Shown in pieces: positions 54,063-63,062 of a stretch of 64,000 nucleotides of DNA. Under the pieces are notes generated by a model. It saw only the letters and a list, made by a program, of their open reading frames with translations. It did not search any database and had not been told where the DNA came from. The number at the start of each line of letters is the position of its first letter. The stretch's first letter is position 1. The stretch spans positions 1-64,000 of the forward strand of contig CAKVND010000002.1 in the NCBI GenBank assembly GCA_934777245.1, in the 5' to 3' direction. This DNA comes from an uncultured Candidatus Melainabacteria bacterium (lineage in GTDB: Bacteria; Cyanobacteriota; Vampirovibrionia; Gastranaerophilales; Gastranaerophilaceae). Made by a program: the position numbers and the translations under genes.

Positions 54063-54395
54063 TTAACTATGATTTGGGCTTTCGTAATTAATACCTTTTT
54101 CTTTTAATGCTGCAATAAATCTTTCAGCACAAGCACTTTGAACTTCTGGTGGCACAACTCTCAAAATCTCAACCGTTTTTGAAATAATCGGGTCTTTATC
54201 GTACCAACGACTTCCATTTACAGGTTTTACCAAATCATAAAATCTGTCTAAAGCTTCTTTTGAAACTTTTTGCTCCAACTTATCCAAGAACACTACAGCG
54301 TGTTCTCTAAGTTCATCTTGATAATTTTTTAAAAGCTCTATAACTTCCAATAATTTTGGGTCATGGTCGTACCATCTTTTGTAAGCCGGACTCAT
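54063..54395 (-). CDS. Small protein with a duplicated RWYD-DP motif, coupled to murA
   Basis: I do not recognise this 110-residue protein. It contains two copies of a unit of about 35 residues: KRWYDHDPKLLEVIELL near the start and SRWYDKDPIISKTVEIL in the second half, each followed by a helix. Its start overlaps the murA stop by 1 nt (TAATG), so it is translated with murA. It has no signal peptide or membrane segment. Confidence 0.8.
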   Translation of the reverse strand: MSPAYKRWYDHDPKLLEVIELLKNYQDELREHAVVFLDKLEQKVSKEALDRFYDLVKPVNGSRWYDKDPIISKTVEILRVVPPEVQSACAERFIAALKEKGINYESPNHS

Positions 54396-55720
54396 TAAAT
54401 TCTCCCATTTTGTATTTGAGAAGCTGTAATTTGATCTGTACCCGCTTCTGAATCATCATATCTGTAAATTCTACCGCCAAGATTTCTAATCTTGTATTCA
54501 AATTCTTCGTATCCTCTATCAATGTGATGCAATTTTTCAACAATAGTTTCACCTTGAGCCATTAAACCTGCAATAACTAAAGCTGCACCTGCCCTCAAAT
54601 CACTTGCCGCAACCGTTGCACCTGTTAAGTGTTTTACACCTTTAACAATTGCATGATTTCTATCTTGATGAATATCAGCACCCATTCTTCTTAAATCAGG
54701 CACTTGCATAAATCTGTTTTCATACAAGCTTTCTGTGATAATTCCAACACCGTTTGAAGTGGTTAGCAAAGTCATTGCTATAGCCTGTAAATCTGTTGGG
54801 AAACCAGGGTATGGTTGAGTTACAAAATTGATAGACTGCAATCTGTTTTTACAACTAACTTCAATTGTAGTAGGTTCAACCAACTTAATACTTGCACCCA
54901 TTTTGATTAACTTATCGTTAAAGAATGTTAAATGCGCAGGATAAACATTTCTAATTATAGCTTTACCTTTTGTCGCAACAACGGCAGCCATGAAAGTACC
55001 TGCTTCAATTCTATCAGGAATAGTTGTATACTCTGCTGAATGTAAGTTTTCAGCCTTAACTCCGTTAATCAAGATTTCAGAAGTGCCGGCACCTGTAACA
55101 TCAGCACCAATTGTATTTAAGAAGTTTGCTAAATCAATAATTTCAGGTTCTTGAGCCGCATTTTGAATTCTTGTTGCACCTTCTGCTAAAACGGCCGCCA
55201 ACATTAAATTTTCAGTTGCACCAACTGATGGAATATCCAAATAAATATCAGCACCGACTAATTTTGATGCTTTAGCATGAACGTAACCATTTTCGATTTT
55301 TATAGTTGCGCCCAATGCTTCCAAACCTTTAATGTGAAAATCAACTCTGCGTTCTCCGATTGCACAACCACCGGGAAGAGCAACAATAGCTTCTCTACAA
55401 CGAGACATTAATGCGCCTAAAATAATAAATGACGCACGCATTTTGCTAACAAGTTCATACTTTGCAGTAATTGATGTTATATTTGAAGCATCTATTTCGA
55501 CAGATTTCTCTTTTTTATCATAAATGTAGCTTGCTCCTAAGTCTGAAAGCACATTCAGCATAATCTCAACATCTGTAAGTTGAGGTACATTATAGATTTT
55601 TGTTTTGCCTTTAACAAGAATAGTCGCAGCTAAAAGTTTTAATACAGCGTTTTTTGCACCACCTATTGAAACTTCCCCTCTAAGCGTTTCACCACCTTGT
55701 ATTTTGAATTTTTCTGCCAA
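54395..55720 (-). CDS. murA: UDP-N-acetylglucosamine 1-carboxyvinyltransferase
   Basis: MurA makes the first committed step of peptidoglycan synthesis. Lys23 (GGAKNAVLK) and Cys119 (LPGGCAIGERRVDFHIKGLEALG), the residue modified by fosfomycin, are present. The 441-residue length is slightly above the usual 417-430, with a short extra C-terminus. The start codon is TTG, with GGAGG 5-6 nt upstream and no conserved ATG nearby. The small gene downstream is translationally coupled. Confidence 0.97.
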   Translation of the reverse strand: MAEKFKIQGGETLRGEVSIGGAKNAVLKLLAATILVKGKTKIYNVPQLTDVEIMLNVLSDLGASYIYDKKEKSVEIDASNITSITAKYELVSKMRASFIILGALMSRCREAIVALPGGCAIGERRVDFHIKGLEALGATIKIENGYVHAKASKLVGADIYLDIPSVGATENLMLAAVLAEGATRIQNAAQEPEIIDLANFLNTIGADVTGAGTSEILINGVKAENLHSAEYTTIPDRIEAGTFMAAVVATKGKAIIRNVYPAHLTFFNDKLIKMGASIKLVEPTTIEVSCKNRLQSINFVTQPYPGFPTDLQAIAMTLLTTSNGVGIITESLYENRFMQVPDLRRMGADIHQDRNHAIVKGVKHLTGATVAASDLRAGAALVIAGLMAQGETIVEKLHHIDRGYEEFEYKIRNLGGRIYRYDDSEAGTDQITASQIQNGRI

Positions 55721-55734
55721 AATTCCTCCAATCT

Positions 55735-55762
55735 ATTATAATCATACAATTATTATAATCAA
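55735..55762 (-). promoter_or_regulatory. Promoter of murA
   Basis: On the minus strand TTGATT (55757-55762), 16 nt and TATAAT (55735-55740), 14 nt before the TTG start. A second GATTATAAT lies in the spacer. Confidence 0.6.
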
Positions 55763-55878
55763 ATGTAAAGATGTTATAAAGATGATTTTTTTAAAAATAT
55801 TAAAAAAATAAGAAATCATCTAAAAGATTGATTGAAATATTATTTTAGAGCGATTATTCTAATCATGCGAGGTCTTTT

Positions 55879-56112
55879 GTGAATAAAAATCAATTAAAGA
55901 AACAAATCCATTTGAAGGAATTACAAATCAAAAAATTACATTTACACCAATCCTCTTCTGATGTGTGTAATCAACTCTACAATACATTAATATTAGAAAA
56001 AGCTATTCTAAAAAAAGAATTAGAAAATCTTGACAAAAATCCAATTATAGAAAAAGTTAAAAAAGTTTTTTCTAAAAAAGAAAAATTAATTTGCGACTAT
56101 TTTAAAAGCTAA
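55879..56112 (+). CDS. Small basic coiled-coil protein of unknown function (77 aa)
   Basis: It starts with GTG after GAGG. It is Lys/Leu-rich (KKQIHLKELQIKKLHLHQ, LILEKAILKKELENL) and predicted to be one or two long helices. I do not recognise it. Coding is likely from the RBS and length, but it is not certain. Confidence 0.5.
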   Translation: MNKNQLKKQIHLKELQIKKLHLHQSSSDVCNQLYNTLILEKAILKKELENLDKNPIIEKVKKVFSKKEKLICDYFKS

Positions 56113-56186
56113 CATCGCCTAATATTTTTGTAATGTTTTCATTTTTTCAAAATTTATGATATAATCATTTTAACTAGAGGGGGAAT

Positions 56187-57134
56187 ATGAGAACAATAAA
56201 TTTCGAAGACAAAAAATCAATAAGAGGCGCATTTGGCGAAGAGTTAGCTAAATTAGGTGAAGAAAATAAAGATATCGTAGCGCTTGATGCAGATTTATCT
56301 GGTTCTACTCAAACTTCAATTTTCGCAAAAAAGTTTCCTGAAAGATTTTTTGATGTAGGAATTGCAGAACAAGATTTAATGACTACAGCTTTAGGTTTAT
56401 CATTAGAAGGCAAGATTCCATTTGCTGCAACATTTGCAGTATTTGCAACAGGTCGCGCTTATGACCAAATAAGAAATTCTATTTGCTATCAAAAAGCTAA
56501 TGTTAAAGTTATTGGCGCTCATGGTGGAATTACTGTTGGAGAAGACGGCGCAAGTCATCAAGCTTTAGAAGATGTCTCTCTTATGCGCGGTCTACCTAAT
56601 ATGACAGTAATTTGTCCGGGAGATTATGTTCAAACTCGCAAAGCTGTTGAATTCGCGTCAAAGCATAATGGCCCTGTTTACATAAGACTTTCAAGAATGA
56701 ATGTTCCTTGTGTTTATTCAGAAGATGAAGAATTTGATATTAATAAAGCCGTAGTTCTAAAAGAAGGTAAAGACGTAAGTATTTTTGTAACAGGTGATTT
56801 ATTGGCAGAAGTTCTTAAAGCAAATGAAATTCTTGAAAAAAATGGAATTGATGCAGAAATTGTTAATATACCGGTTATAAAACCTTTAGATTGTGGAACA
56901 ATAATAAATAGTGTTAATAAAACAGGTTTAGCAGTTACTGTGGAAAATCATTCTATCTTGGGCAGTTTAGGTTCTGCTGTTTGCGAAACATTATCAGAAA
57001 AAGCACCTCATCAGGTGTTAAGAATAGGTATTAATGATACTTTTGGTCAAAGCGGTACTCCTAACGAATTATTAAAACATTATGGCTTAGACGCTGAAAG
57101 TATAGCAAAAAAGGTTATTGAGTTAAAGAAATGA
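56187..57134 (+). CDS. Transketolase, C-terminal subunit
   Basis: The 315-residue protein is the second half of a split transketolase. It has the pyrimidine-binding domain (RFFDVGIAEQDLMTTALGLSLEG, with the Glu that activates thiamine diphosphate) and the C-terminal domain (AVTVENHSILGSLGSAVCETLSEK). The N-terminal PP-binding subunit is not in this window. AGAGGGGG is a strong RBS, and TATAAT at 56160-56165 is a likely -10. Its stop overlaps ftsE (ATGA). Confidence 0.93.
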   Translation: MRTINFEDKKSIRGAFGEELAKLGEENKDIVALDADLSGSTQTSIFAKKFPERFFDVGIAEQDLMTTALGLSLEGKIPFAATFAVFATGRAYDQIRNSICYQKANVKVIGAHGGITVGEDGASHQALEDVSLMRGLPNMTVICPGDYVQTRKAVEFASKHNGPVYIRLSRMNVPCVYSEDEEFDINKAVVLKEGKDVSIFVTGDLLAEVLKANEILEKNGIDAEIVNIPVIKPLDCGTIINSVNKTGLAVTVENHSILGSLGSAVCETLSEKAPHQVLRIGINDTFGQSGTPNELLKHYGLDAESIAKKVIELKK

Positions 57135-57808
57135 TACAATTAAGATCCGTTACTAAAAAATATAAAAATAATTATGCGCTAAAAAATATCAATCTTGATA
57201 TTTTATCAGGTGAATTTGTATTTATAACAGGCGCTTCCGGAGCCGGCAAATCTACACTTATAAAAATGCTTTATAAGGAAGAAACTCCAACTACCGGTAC
57301 GGTTTTAATAGGCGGTATTAATATTGCCAATTTACCTCCTGAAAAAGTGCCAAATTTAAGAAGATGCATGGGAATTGTATTCCAAGATTACAAATTGCTT
57401 CAAAACCAAAGTGTTTACGATAATATTGCTTATGTAATCAGAACTTTAGGTATAAGCTCTTCTGAAATCAGAAATCGTGTTACAGGTGCATTAAAGGTTG
57501 TAGGGCTTTTGGATAAAGCAAAAGCTAAACCTTCTGAACTTTCAGGCGGTGAACAACAACGTGTAAGTATTGCAAGAGCACTTGTTAATGGGCCTCCACT
57601 TTTAATAGCGGATGAACCAACCGGAAATTTAGACCCTAAAAACTCTTTGGAAATTATGCAAATTTTGGAACAAATTAACCAAAGAGGCATTACTGTAATT
57701 GTATCTACACACGATTATACGTTAGTAGATAGATTTAGAAAAAGAGTTTTAACTCTTGAAAAAGGCGAAATAATAAGAGATATTCAGGCAGGTACTTATG
57801 GACAATAG
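57131..57808 (+). CDS. ftsE: Cell division ATP-binding protein FtsE
   Basis: FtsE and FtsX form an ABC-type complex that controls peptidoglycan hydrolases at the septum. Walker A GASGAGKSTL, the Q-loop in VFQDYKLL, the signature LSGGEQQRVSIARAL and Walker B LLIADEPTGNLDP are all present in 225 residues. It overlaps the transketolase gene by 4 nt and ftsX by 11 nt. Confidence 0.96.
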   Translation: MIQLRSVTKKYKNNYALKNINLDILSGEFVFITGASGAGKSTLIKMLYKEETPTTGTVLIGGINIANLPPEKVPNLRRCMGIVFQDYKLLQNQSVYDNIAYVIRTLGISSSEIRNRVTGALKVVGLLDKAKAKPSELSGGEQQRVSIARALVNGPPLLIADEPTGNLDPKNSLEIMQILEQINQRGITVIVSTHDYTLVDRFRKRVLTLEKGEIIRDIQAGTYGQ

Positions 57809-58706
57809 CAGACAAGAGTTAAAAAGACAGGTAAAAAAACACATACCAAAAGACTGGCTGTGCGAACTAAGAATAGCCTACAGAATTGTAATGGAAGCGG
57901 TTAATGATATAAAAAGAACAGGTATCATAAACCTAGTAATCATTACTACAATGGCTGCTATTTTAACAATTTTCGGCGTGCTATTCAGATTTACACTATC
58001 TCTTTCAACATTTGCAAATGAATTAGGTAATGTACTTGAAATATCCGTTTACTTAAAAAATGATGCGTCTCCTTCTATAGTAAAAGATAGAATTAAGGAA
58101 ATAAGTCATGTTAAGTCTGTGACATTGAAAACTAAAGAAGAATCTTGGGCTAGCATGAAACAGGAATTAGGTTTGCATGATATAGCAAATCCGCTTCCTA
58201 ATACATTAAGAGTTAAAGTTGATAAGCCGGATAACATAGCTGAAGTATTTTCTAATATCAAGCCTATTGCGGGGGTTGAGGATTTAGGTTACGCAAAAGA
58301 ACTTGCTAAGAAGATGCAAATGCTTACAAACGTAGTTAATACATCAATGGTATTTGTTATCATAATTTCGGCAGCACTTACAATTACAATTATTAACAAC
58401 ACAATTCAACTTGTTATTCAATCAAGAAAAGATGAAATTGAAATTATGCGTTTAATGGGTGTAAGTAACTGGTATATCAAAACTCCACTCGTTATGCAGG
58501 GCGCATTTTATGGCTTTGTGTCATCTGTTATTGCAGTACTTCCACTAAACTGGATACAAGGTTTATTGATGAATGTGCATAAATTTTTCTTGATTCCGAA
58601 TCCTGCTTATGCACAAAATATAGTTATTATAACATTATTAATAATTGGTACAGCTTTTGGTGCAAGTGGAAGCTTGTTATCAATCAAAAAACACTTGCAA
58701 GTATAA
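57798..58706 (+). CDS. ftsX: Cell division protein FtsX
   Basis: The 302-residue protein has a cytoplasmic N-terminus and one membrane segment at about 47-68. An extracytoplasmic loop (VLEISVYLKNDASPSIVKDRI) follows, then three membrane segments, with the FtsX signature EIEIMRLMGVSNWYIKTPLVMQG. It is translated by overlap with ftsE. Confidence 0.96.
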   Translation: MDNSRQELKRQVKKHIPKDWLCELRIAYRIVMEAVNDIKRTGIINLVIITTMAAILTIFGVLFRFTLSLSTFANELGNVLEISVYLKNDASPSIVKDRIKEISHVKSVTLKTKEESWASMKQELGLHDIANPLPNTLRVKVDKPDNIAEVFSNIKPIAGVEDLGYAKELAKKMQMLTNVVNTSMVFVIIISAALTITIINNTIQLVIQSRKDEIEIMRLMGVSNWYIKTPLVMQGAFYGFVSSVIAVLPLNWIQGLLMNVHKFFLIPNPAYAQNIVIITLLIIGTAFGASGSLLSIKKHLQV

Positions 58707-58717
58707 GGTGAATAATT

Positions 58718-59515
58718 ATGGATAAGACTATCGAATTAGTAAATGGCGTAAAAGATATACATGCAATGCCTAGTGTAATCGTTAAGGCATTAAACATAAT
58801 GAAAAAACCAACAGCCAGCATGAAAGAATTGGGCGATATTGTGATGTTCGACCAATCACTTACTATCAAAATTTTGGCTTTGGTTAACTCTGCTTATTAC
58901 GGATTTTCGCAACAAATCAGTTCAATCAGTATTGCGCTATCATTATTAGGCATGGTAAAGGTTAAAAACATTATTGTAGCCGTAGCAATGAAACCAATGA
59001 TGTCAAACCAAGGTGACAAAGAACTTTGGAAACATTCTATGCGTGTAGCTGCAGGTTGCGAATACTTAGCTAATTTGACAAAAGTAATGGACTCTGACGA
59101 AGCTTTTATTGCGGGGTTTGTTCACGATGTAGGTAAGATAGTTTTACACATGAGCAATGATAAAATATACACAAAAGTTACAAATGCAGTAAATGATGGT
59201 GCTGACATTCTTGATGCAGAACGTAAATATTTTGATAGCGACCACGTAAAAACAGGCTCTTTGCTTGCAAAAAGATGGCAGTTACCGATATTGTTAGCTA
59301 ATATCATTTCATACCACCATGCGCCGTCTTTATCATCTATTCCGGTTCCTTGCAACTTGGTATGCTTAGTTGATAAATTGGTTCAAGATAACTTCAATCC
59401 AAGTTCTTTGGACAAAGACTTTATTAAAACATTAGGCATAGATTTTGAAGATATTGAAGATTTAAGAAATGTTATTTTGCAAAAAGCAGAACTTCTTATT
59501 TCAGAGCTTTCATAA
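58718..59515 (+). CDS. HDOD-domain signalling protein
   Basis: The 265-residue protein is one HDOD domain: LVNGVKDIHAMPSVIVKALNIM, SLTIKILALVNSAYYGF and SISIALSLLGMVKVKNIIVAVAM. It includes the FVHDVGKIVLH segment and a YHHAPSL motif. HDOD proteins take part in signalling and stress control and often lack catalysis. It sits 12 nt after ftsX and 15 nt before a REC/GGDEF-like gene, so the row is probably one operon. Confidence 0.9.
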   Translation: MDKTIELVNGVKDIHAMPSVIVKALNIMKKPTASMKELGDIVMFDQSLTIKILALVNSAYYGFSQQISSISIALSLLGMVKVKNIIVAVAMKPMMSNQGDKELWKHSMRVAAGCEYLANLTKVMDSDEAFIAGFVHDVGKIVLHMSNDKIYTKVTNAVNDGADILDAERKYFDSDHVKTGSLLAKRWQLPILLANIISYHHAPSLSSIPVPCNLVCLVDKLVQDNFNPSSLDKDFIKTLGIDFEDIEDLRNVILQKAELLISELS

Positions 59516-59530
59516 TTTTTTCGAGGTAAG

Positions 59531-60712
59531 ATGCAAAGCCGAATAGTTTTAATATCTGATGATGCAGATTTTTTTGAGTATGTTTATCCAAAATTAAATT
59601 TGAGAAAAAGCGATGAGCTTTTTAAGTTTAAGTTTGATGAAGTGCCTGAAAAAATCCATCTTTTGTCAGCTTCTGTTTTGATTATAAATAGTGAAAATTC
59701 AGCTCAAAAAACGCTAGAGCTTTTACGTTTAGTCAGAGGTTTGCCTGCAATTATATTCGGATTTAACGAGAATGAAGAGTTGAGAATTAATGCTTGTAAA
59801 CTTGGTGCATTAGGATTTTTAACTCCATTTACAAATGATGATGAATTTTGGGCACTTATTGTTACAGGTTTGAACATTGCTTCTCTACAAATGAAAACAC
59901 TTCAATATAGAGAAATGCTGGTAAAAAACAATCTCATCCTAAAAAATAATGAAGTTTTTATAGATTATGCAACGATACTTGACGAAGAACTTGAAAAAAT
60001 CAATATTACTTCAAGAAAAGCTGTTTTAGTTGCGATTTCTCCGAATGATAAATCAAAATTTTTATTGCAGTCAAATCAAATAGAGACAATCATTTTAAAT
60101 CACGTAAGAAAAAACGATATTTTGATGAATTATGCGACAAACAAATATTTTCTTTTGCTTTTTGATACAGATATTGAAGCAGCAAAAAAACGCTGGGAAA
60201 TTATTAGAGCAAGTATTCCGGAAAATATTTATGCAGGATTTGCAAACGCATTAGGAAAAGTCCGACAACAATTGATTAATGAAGTTTTAAACAGATTACA
60301 TGAATCAATTAATTATACAAAAGATAATAATGAAACCAAGACAACAGAAGTTAAGAATTTTAAAACATACAGACAAGATTTTAATAAAAATCTGGAAAAA
60401 ATTATAAGTCCTGTATTGTATATGACACAACAAAAATACAATGCTCAATTATTTGGCATGACAATTGAACAAACAACGGGCGATGGTTTTGGAAGTCTTA
60501 AAATACAAGGACGCAATGCAGCAGCAAGTTTTTCAATTACAACAGCAGGATTTTCTAAGATTAATATTGATATATCATACGAAACTTCAAAAAAGATTGC
60601 TCCGAGACGAATTTCGCTTGAGCCAAAAGAATTCGAAGCCGGATTGTTACAAGATTTATTAGAACATTTTATAGAAGAATTTAGAAAGGAGATTTGTGAT
60701 GACAATTCTTAA
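59531..60712 (+). CDS. Response-regulator-like protein with degenerate GGDEF domain
   Basis: Residues 1 to about 115 look like a receiver domain (IVLISDDADFFEYV, then LVRGLPAIIFG and ACKLGALGFLTPF). Residues about 155-265 follow the fold of a diguanylate cyclase (AVLVAISPNDKSK, VRKNDILMNYATNKYFLLLFDTD), but the GGDEF loop reads ATNKYF. It should therefore not make c-di-GMP. The C-terminal 115 residues are of unknown type (FGMTIEQTTGDGFGSLKIQGRN). It may be a protein-interaction or output-binding component beside the HDOD gene. Confidence 0.7.
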   Translation: MQSRIVLISDDADFFEYVYPKLNLRKSDELFKFKFDEVPEKIHLLSASVLIINSENSAQKTLELLRLVRGLPAIIFGFNENEELRINACKLGALGFLTPFTNDDEFWALIVTGLNIASLQMKTLQYREMLVKNNLILKNNEVFIDYATILDEELEKINITSRKAVLVAISPNDKSKFLLQSNQIETIILNHVRKNDILMNYATNKYFLLLFDTDIEAAKKRWEIIRASIPENIYAGFANALGKVRQQLINEVLNRLHESINYTKDNNETKTTEVKNFKTYRQDFNKNLEKIISPVLYMTQQKYNAQLFGMTIEQTTGDGFGSLKIQGRNAAASFSITTAGFSKINIDISYETSKKIAPRRISLEPKEFEAGLLQDLLEHFIEEFRKEICDDNS

Positions 60713-61247
60713 TATTGAAGATAGTTTAGTTTTAATCATTGATGTTCAAGAAAAACTTTTGAATGCGGTATTTAATAAAACATCTCTTGAAAAAAGAGCG
60801 GAAATTATAGCAGGAGCAGCCAAGATTTTAGGAATTCCCGTAATTGTAACGGAACAATATCCAAAAGGTTTGGGAGCGACTGTTGAAGGACTTAAGAATA
60901 CATTAGCTGAAGATACTCAATATTTTGAAAAAACAGCGTTTTCGGCATTAGAAAATCAAGAAGTTTTAGATGCATTAAAAAAATCAGGTAAAAAACAAGT
61001 TGTTATTTTCGGTATAGAAACTCATATTTGCGTAAGCCAAACAACTAACGCGCTTATCAATGAAGGTTTTGAAGTTTCAGTTATTAGAGATGCTTGCGGA
61101 AGTCGTTCAGAATTAGAATATTCTGCAGGAATAAGCAGAATGAAAGATAATGGCGCGCACATTTTAACAACAGAAATTGCATTGTTTGAATGGTTAAAAA
61201 GCGCAAAACATCCAAACTTTAAAGAAGTACAAATGTTAATAAAATAA
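60699..61247 (+). CDS. Isochorismatase-fold cysteine hydrolase
   Basis: The triad Asp (LIIDVQEKLL), Lys (FEKTAFSAL) and Cys (GIETHICVSQT) of the isochorismatase/nicotinamidase family is complete. The overall sequence resembles the YcaC-type hydrolases. The substrate is unknown. The start at 60699 is set by AAAGGAG, and the gene overlaps the end of the preceding gene by 14 nt. A strong terminator follows. Confidence 0.88.
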   Translation: MTILNIEDSLVLIIDVQEKLLNAVFNKTSLEKRAEIIAGAAKILGIPVIVTEQYPKGLGATVEGLKNTLAEDTQYFEKTAFSALENQEVLDALKKSGKKQVVIFGIETHICVSQTTNALINEGFEVSVIRDACGSRSELEYSAGISRMKDNGAHILTTEIALFEWLKSAKHPNFKEVQMLIK

Positions 61248-61254
61248 TTACCGG

Positions 61255-61285
61255 GCGGTGCGATTTTAAATCGCACCGCTTATTA
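61255..61285 (+). terminator. Terminator ending the ftsE-to-hydrolase series
   Basis: GCGGTGCGATTT pairs with AAATCGCACCGC around a very small loop. It is followed by TTATTA rather than a full T-run, 8 nt after the stop. Confidence 0.65.
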
Positions 61286-61365
61286 CCCAGTTAGGTAATT
61301 TATAACACTATAGTATTAATGTAGTATTAATATGTAAAAATCCAAATAGAAGTGAAAATCCGACG

Positions 61366-63006
61366 ATGAGTATTCTAAAAGATTTAATCATATTAAATAT
61401 ATTTGTAATATCATTAATAGTTCTTTTTCAAACCACAAACGACGTTGTGGGTTTAATTACTGTAATTATTACAGTTTCAATTTTTGTATTAAAACATGTT
61501 AAGTTGAATATGGTTTTAAAAAGCGAATTAAGTAATAAACTTAAATTTTTTGAAGCATTGTTAAATTCATCAACAGACGTTATATTGTATCAAGACACTA
61601 ATTTAAATATCATTGCTTGTAACCAAATACTTTGTAACGTTCATAACAAAACAAGAGAAGAAATTTTAGGTAAAGATTTAAAATATTTATTTAAAGACAA
61701 TCCTAAAAACTCTGAGATTTGTGCTCTTATGATTGAAAAACTTAAAGAAGTTTTAAGAACACAAAAAACCGTAAAACTCTTCGGAACAATATATGAGAAT
61801 GAGCCTCATTATTATAACATTTTGATTTCGCCAACTTTTTCAGTAAGTAATAAAATGAATGGCACACTTCTTGTTGCAAGAAATGTTACAGCTGAATATA
61901 ATGCAAGCAAGCGTGCTGTAGAGAAAGAAAGGCAGATGAAATGTATACTGGAAAATGTCCCGATTGATGCATTTATGAAAGATAAAAACGATAAATTTAT
62001 TATCGGTAGCTCTTCTTTCGAAAAAATCTTAGATTTACAAAAAGATGAAAAAATGCGTCAACTTGTGCTTTCGGATATTTTTCAACAGGAATATTTGGAT
62101 TTTGTAAAAAAAGAAGAAGCCGAAATCTACAAAAACAAAAAGCCAATTATTACAGAAAGATTGATTGCTTTCCCTAACAAAACATTCTGGGGTAGAGTTT
62201 GTAAGGCTCCTATACTAGACGATGACGGCAATGTAGAATACTTAGTTGTCATGTATGAAAATATTGAGGCTGAAAAAGAAATTGAGCGCCAAAAAGAATA
62301 TTTTATGGAAACTCTGATTCATGATTTAAAAGTCCCTACAATTGCACAACTTCGCGGATTAGAACTTCTACAAAAAGGAACTTTTGGAATTATTAACAAT
62401 GACCAAAAAGAAATCCTAAGCAACATTACTGATTCTTGCCAATATATTTTAACTATGATTTCAATGGTGCTTAATACATATAGATTTGAAAATAGCAAAA
62501 ATTCACTGTATTATGAAAAATTTGACTTGGTTGATATCGTTATTCAAAGTTTTGAAGAAGTAGCTAAAACAGCTAAAGAAAAAGATATTTCATTTGTTTA
62601 TCAAGCAGAAGAAGGAGATACAAATCTTGAAGCTGATAAAGAAGAAATGAAAAAAGTTGTTACAAATCTTCTTAACAATGCTGTTGTCTACTCAAATAGA
62701 GGCGAAAAAATTATTGTTCAAATAGAAAACGAAAATAATAGTTTAAAACTCTCTATCACAAGCAAAGGCATAAGTTTATCAAGTCGCGAATGCAGAAATC
62801 TGTTCGAACGTTCATCTGAAAACAACCCTAAATTTACAACAGTTGGACATGGTATCGGCTTATATTTATGTAAAAAAATTATAGACATGCATAACGGCAA
62901 AATTTTTGCTTCAACTGACGGCAACATGTTAAATACATTTTCATTTATAGTTCCACAATTCAGACCAAAAATCGTTCAAAAGAGCACTACACCGCTATAT
63001 ATATAA
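61366..63006 (+). CDS. Membrane sensor histidine kinase with two PAS domains
   Basis: Two short membrane segments (about residues 5-22 and 28-45) are followed by PAS domains at about 60-180 and 190-300. A HisKA segment has the phospho-acceptor His319 (TLIHDLKVP), and an ATPase domain has the N-box TNLLNNAVVYS and G-box GHGIGLYLCKKI. The G1 box, usually DxGxG, reads TSKGISL, so its Asp is missing and ATP binding may be weakened. No response regulator gene is adjacent. No clear RBS is seen. Confidence 0.85.
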   Translation: MSILKDLIILNIFVISLIVLFQTTNDVVGLITVIITVSIFVLKHVKLNMVLKSELSNKLKFFEALLNSSTDVILYQDTNLNIIACNQILCNVHNKTREEILGKDLKYLFKDNPKNSEICALMIEKLKEVLRTQKTVKLFGTIYENEPHYYNILISPTFSVSNKMNGTLLVARNVTAEYNASKRAVEKERQMKCILENVPIDAFMKDKNDKFIIGSSSFEKILDLQKDEKMRQLVLSDIFQQEYLDFVKKEEAEIYKNKKPIITERLIAFPNKTFWGRVCKAPILDDDGNVEYLVVMYENIEAEKEIERQKEYFMETLIHDLKVPTIAQLRGLELLQKGTFGIINNDQKEILSNITDSCQYILTMISMVLNTYRFENSKNSLYYEKFDLVDIVIQSFEEVAKTAKEKDISFVYQAEEGDTNLEADKEEMKKVVTNLLNNAVVYSNRGEKIIVQIENENNSLKLSITSKGISLSSRECRNLFERSSENNPKFTTVGHGIGLYLCKKIIDMHNGKIFASTDGNMLNTFSFIVPQFRPKIVQKSTTPLYI

Positions 63007-63024
63007 ATTGCAAAAAATTCCTAC

Positions 63025-63056
63025 TTGAAAAAATCTTAAAAAAACACTATTATAAC
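63025..63056 (+). promoter_or_regulatory. Promoter of the RelA/SpoT gene, possibly leaderless
   Basis: TTGAAA (63025-63030), 17 nt and TATTAT (63048-63053). An overlapping TATAAC (63051-63056) ends 6 nt before ATG 63063. There is no RBS. Confidence 0.5.
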
Positions 63057-63062
63057 TATATT

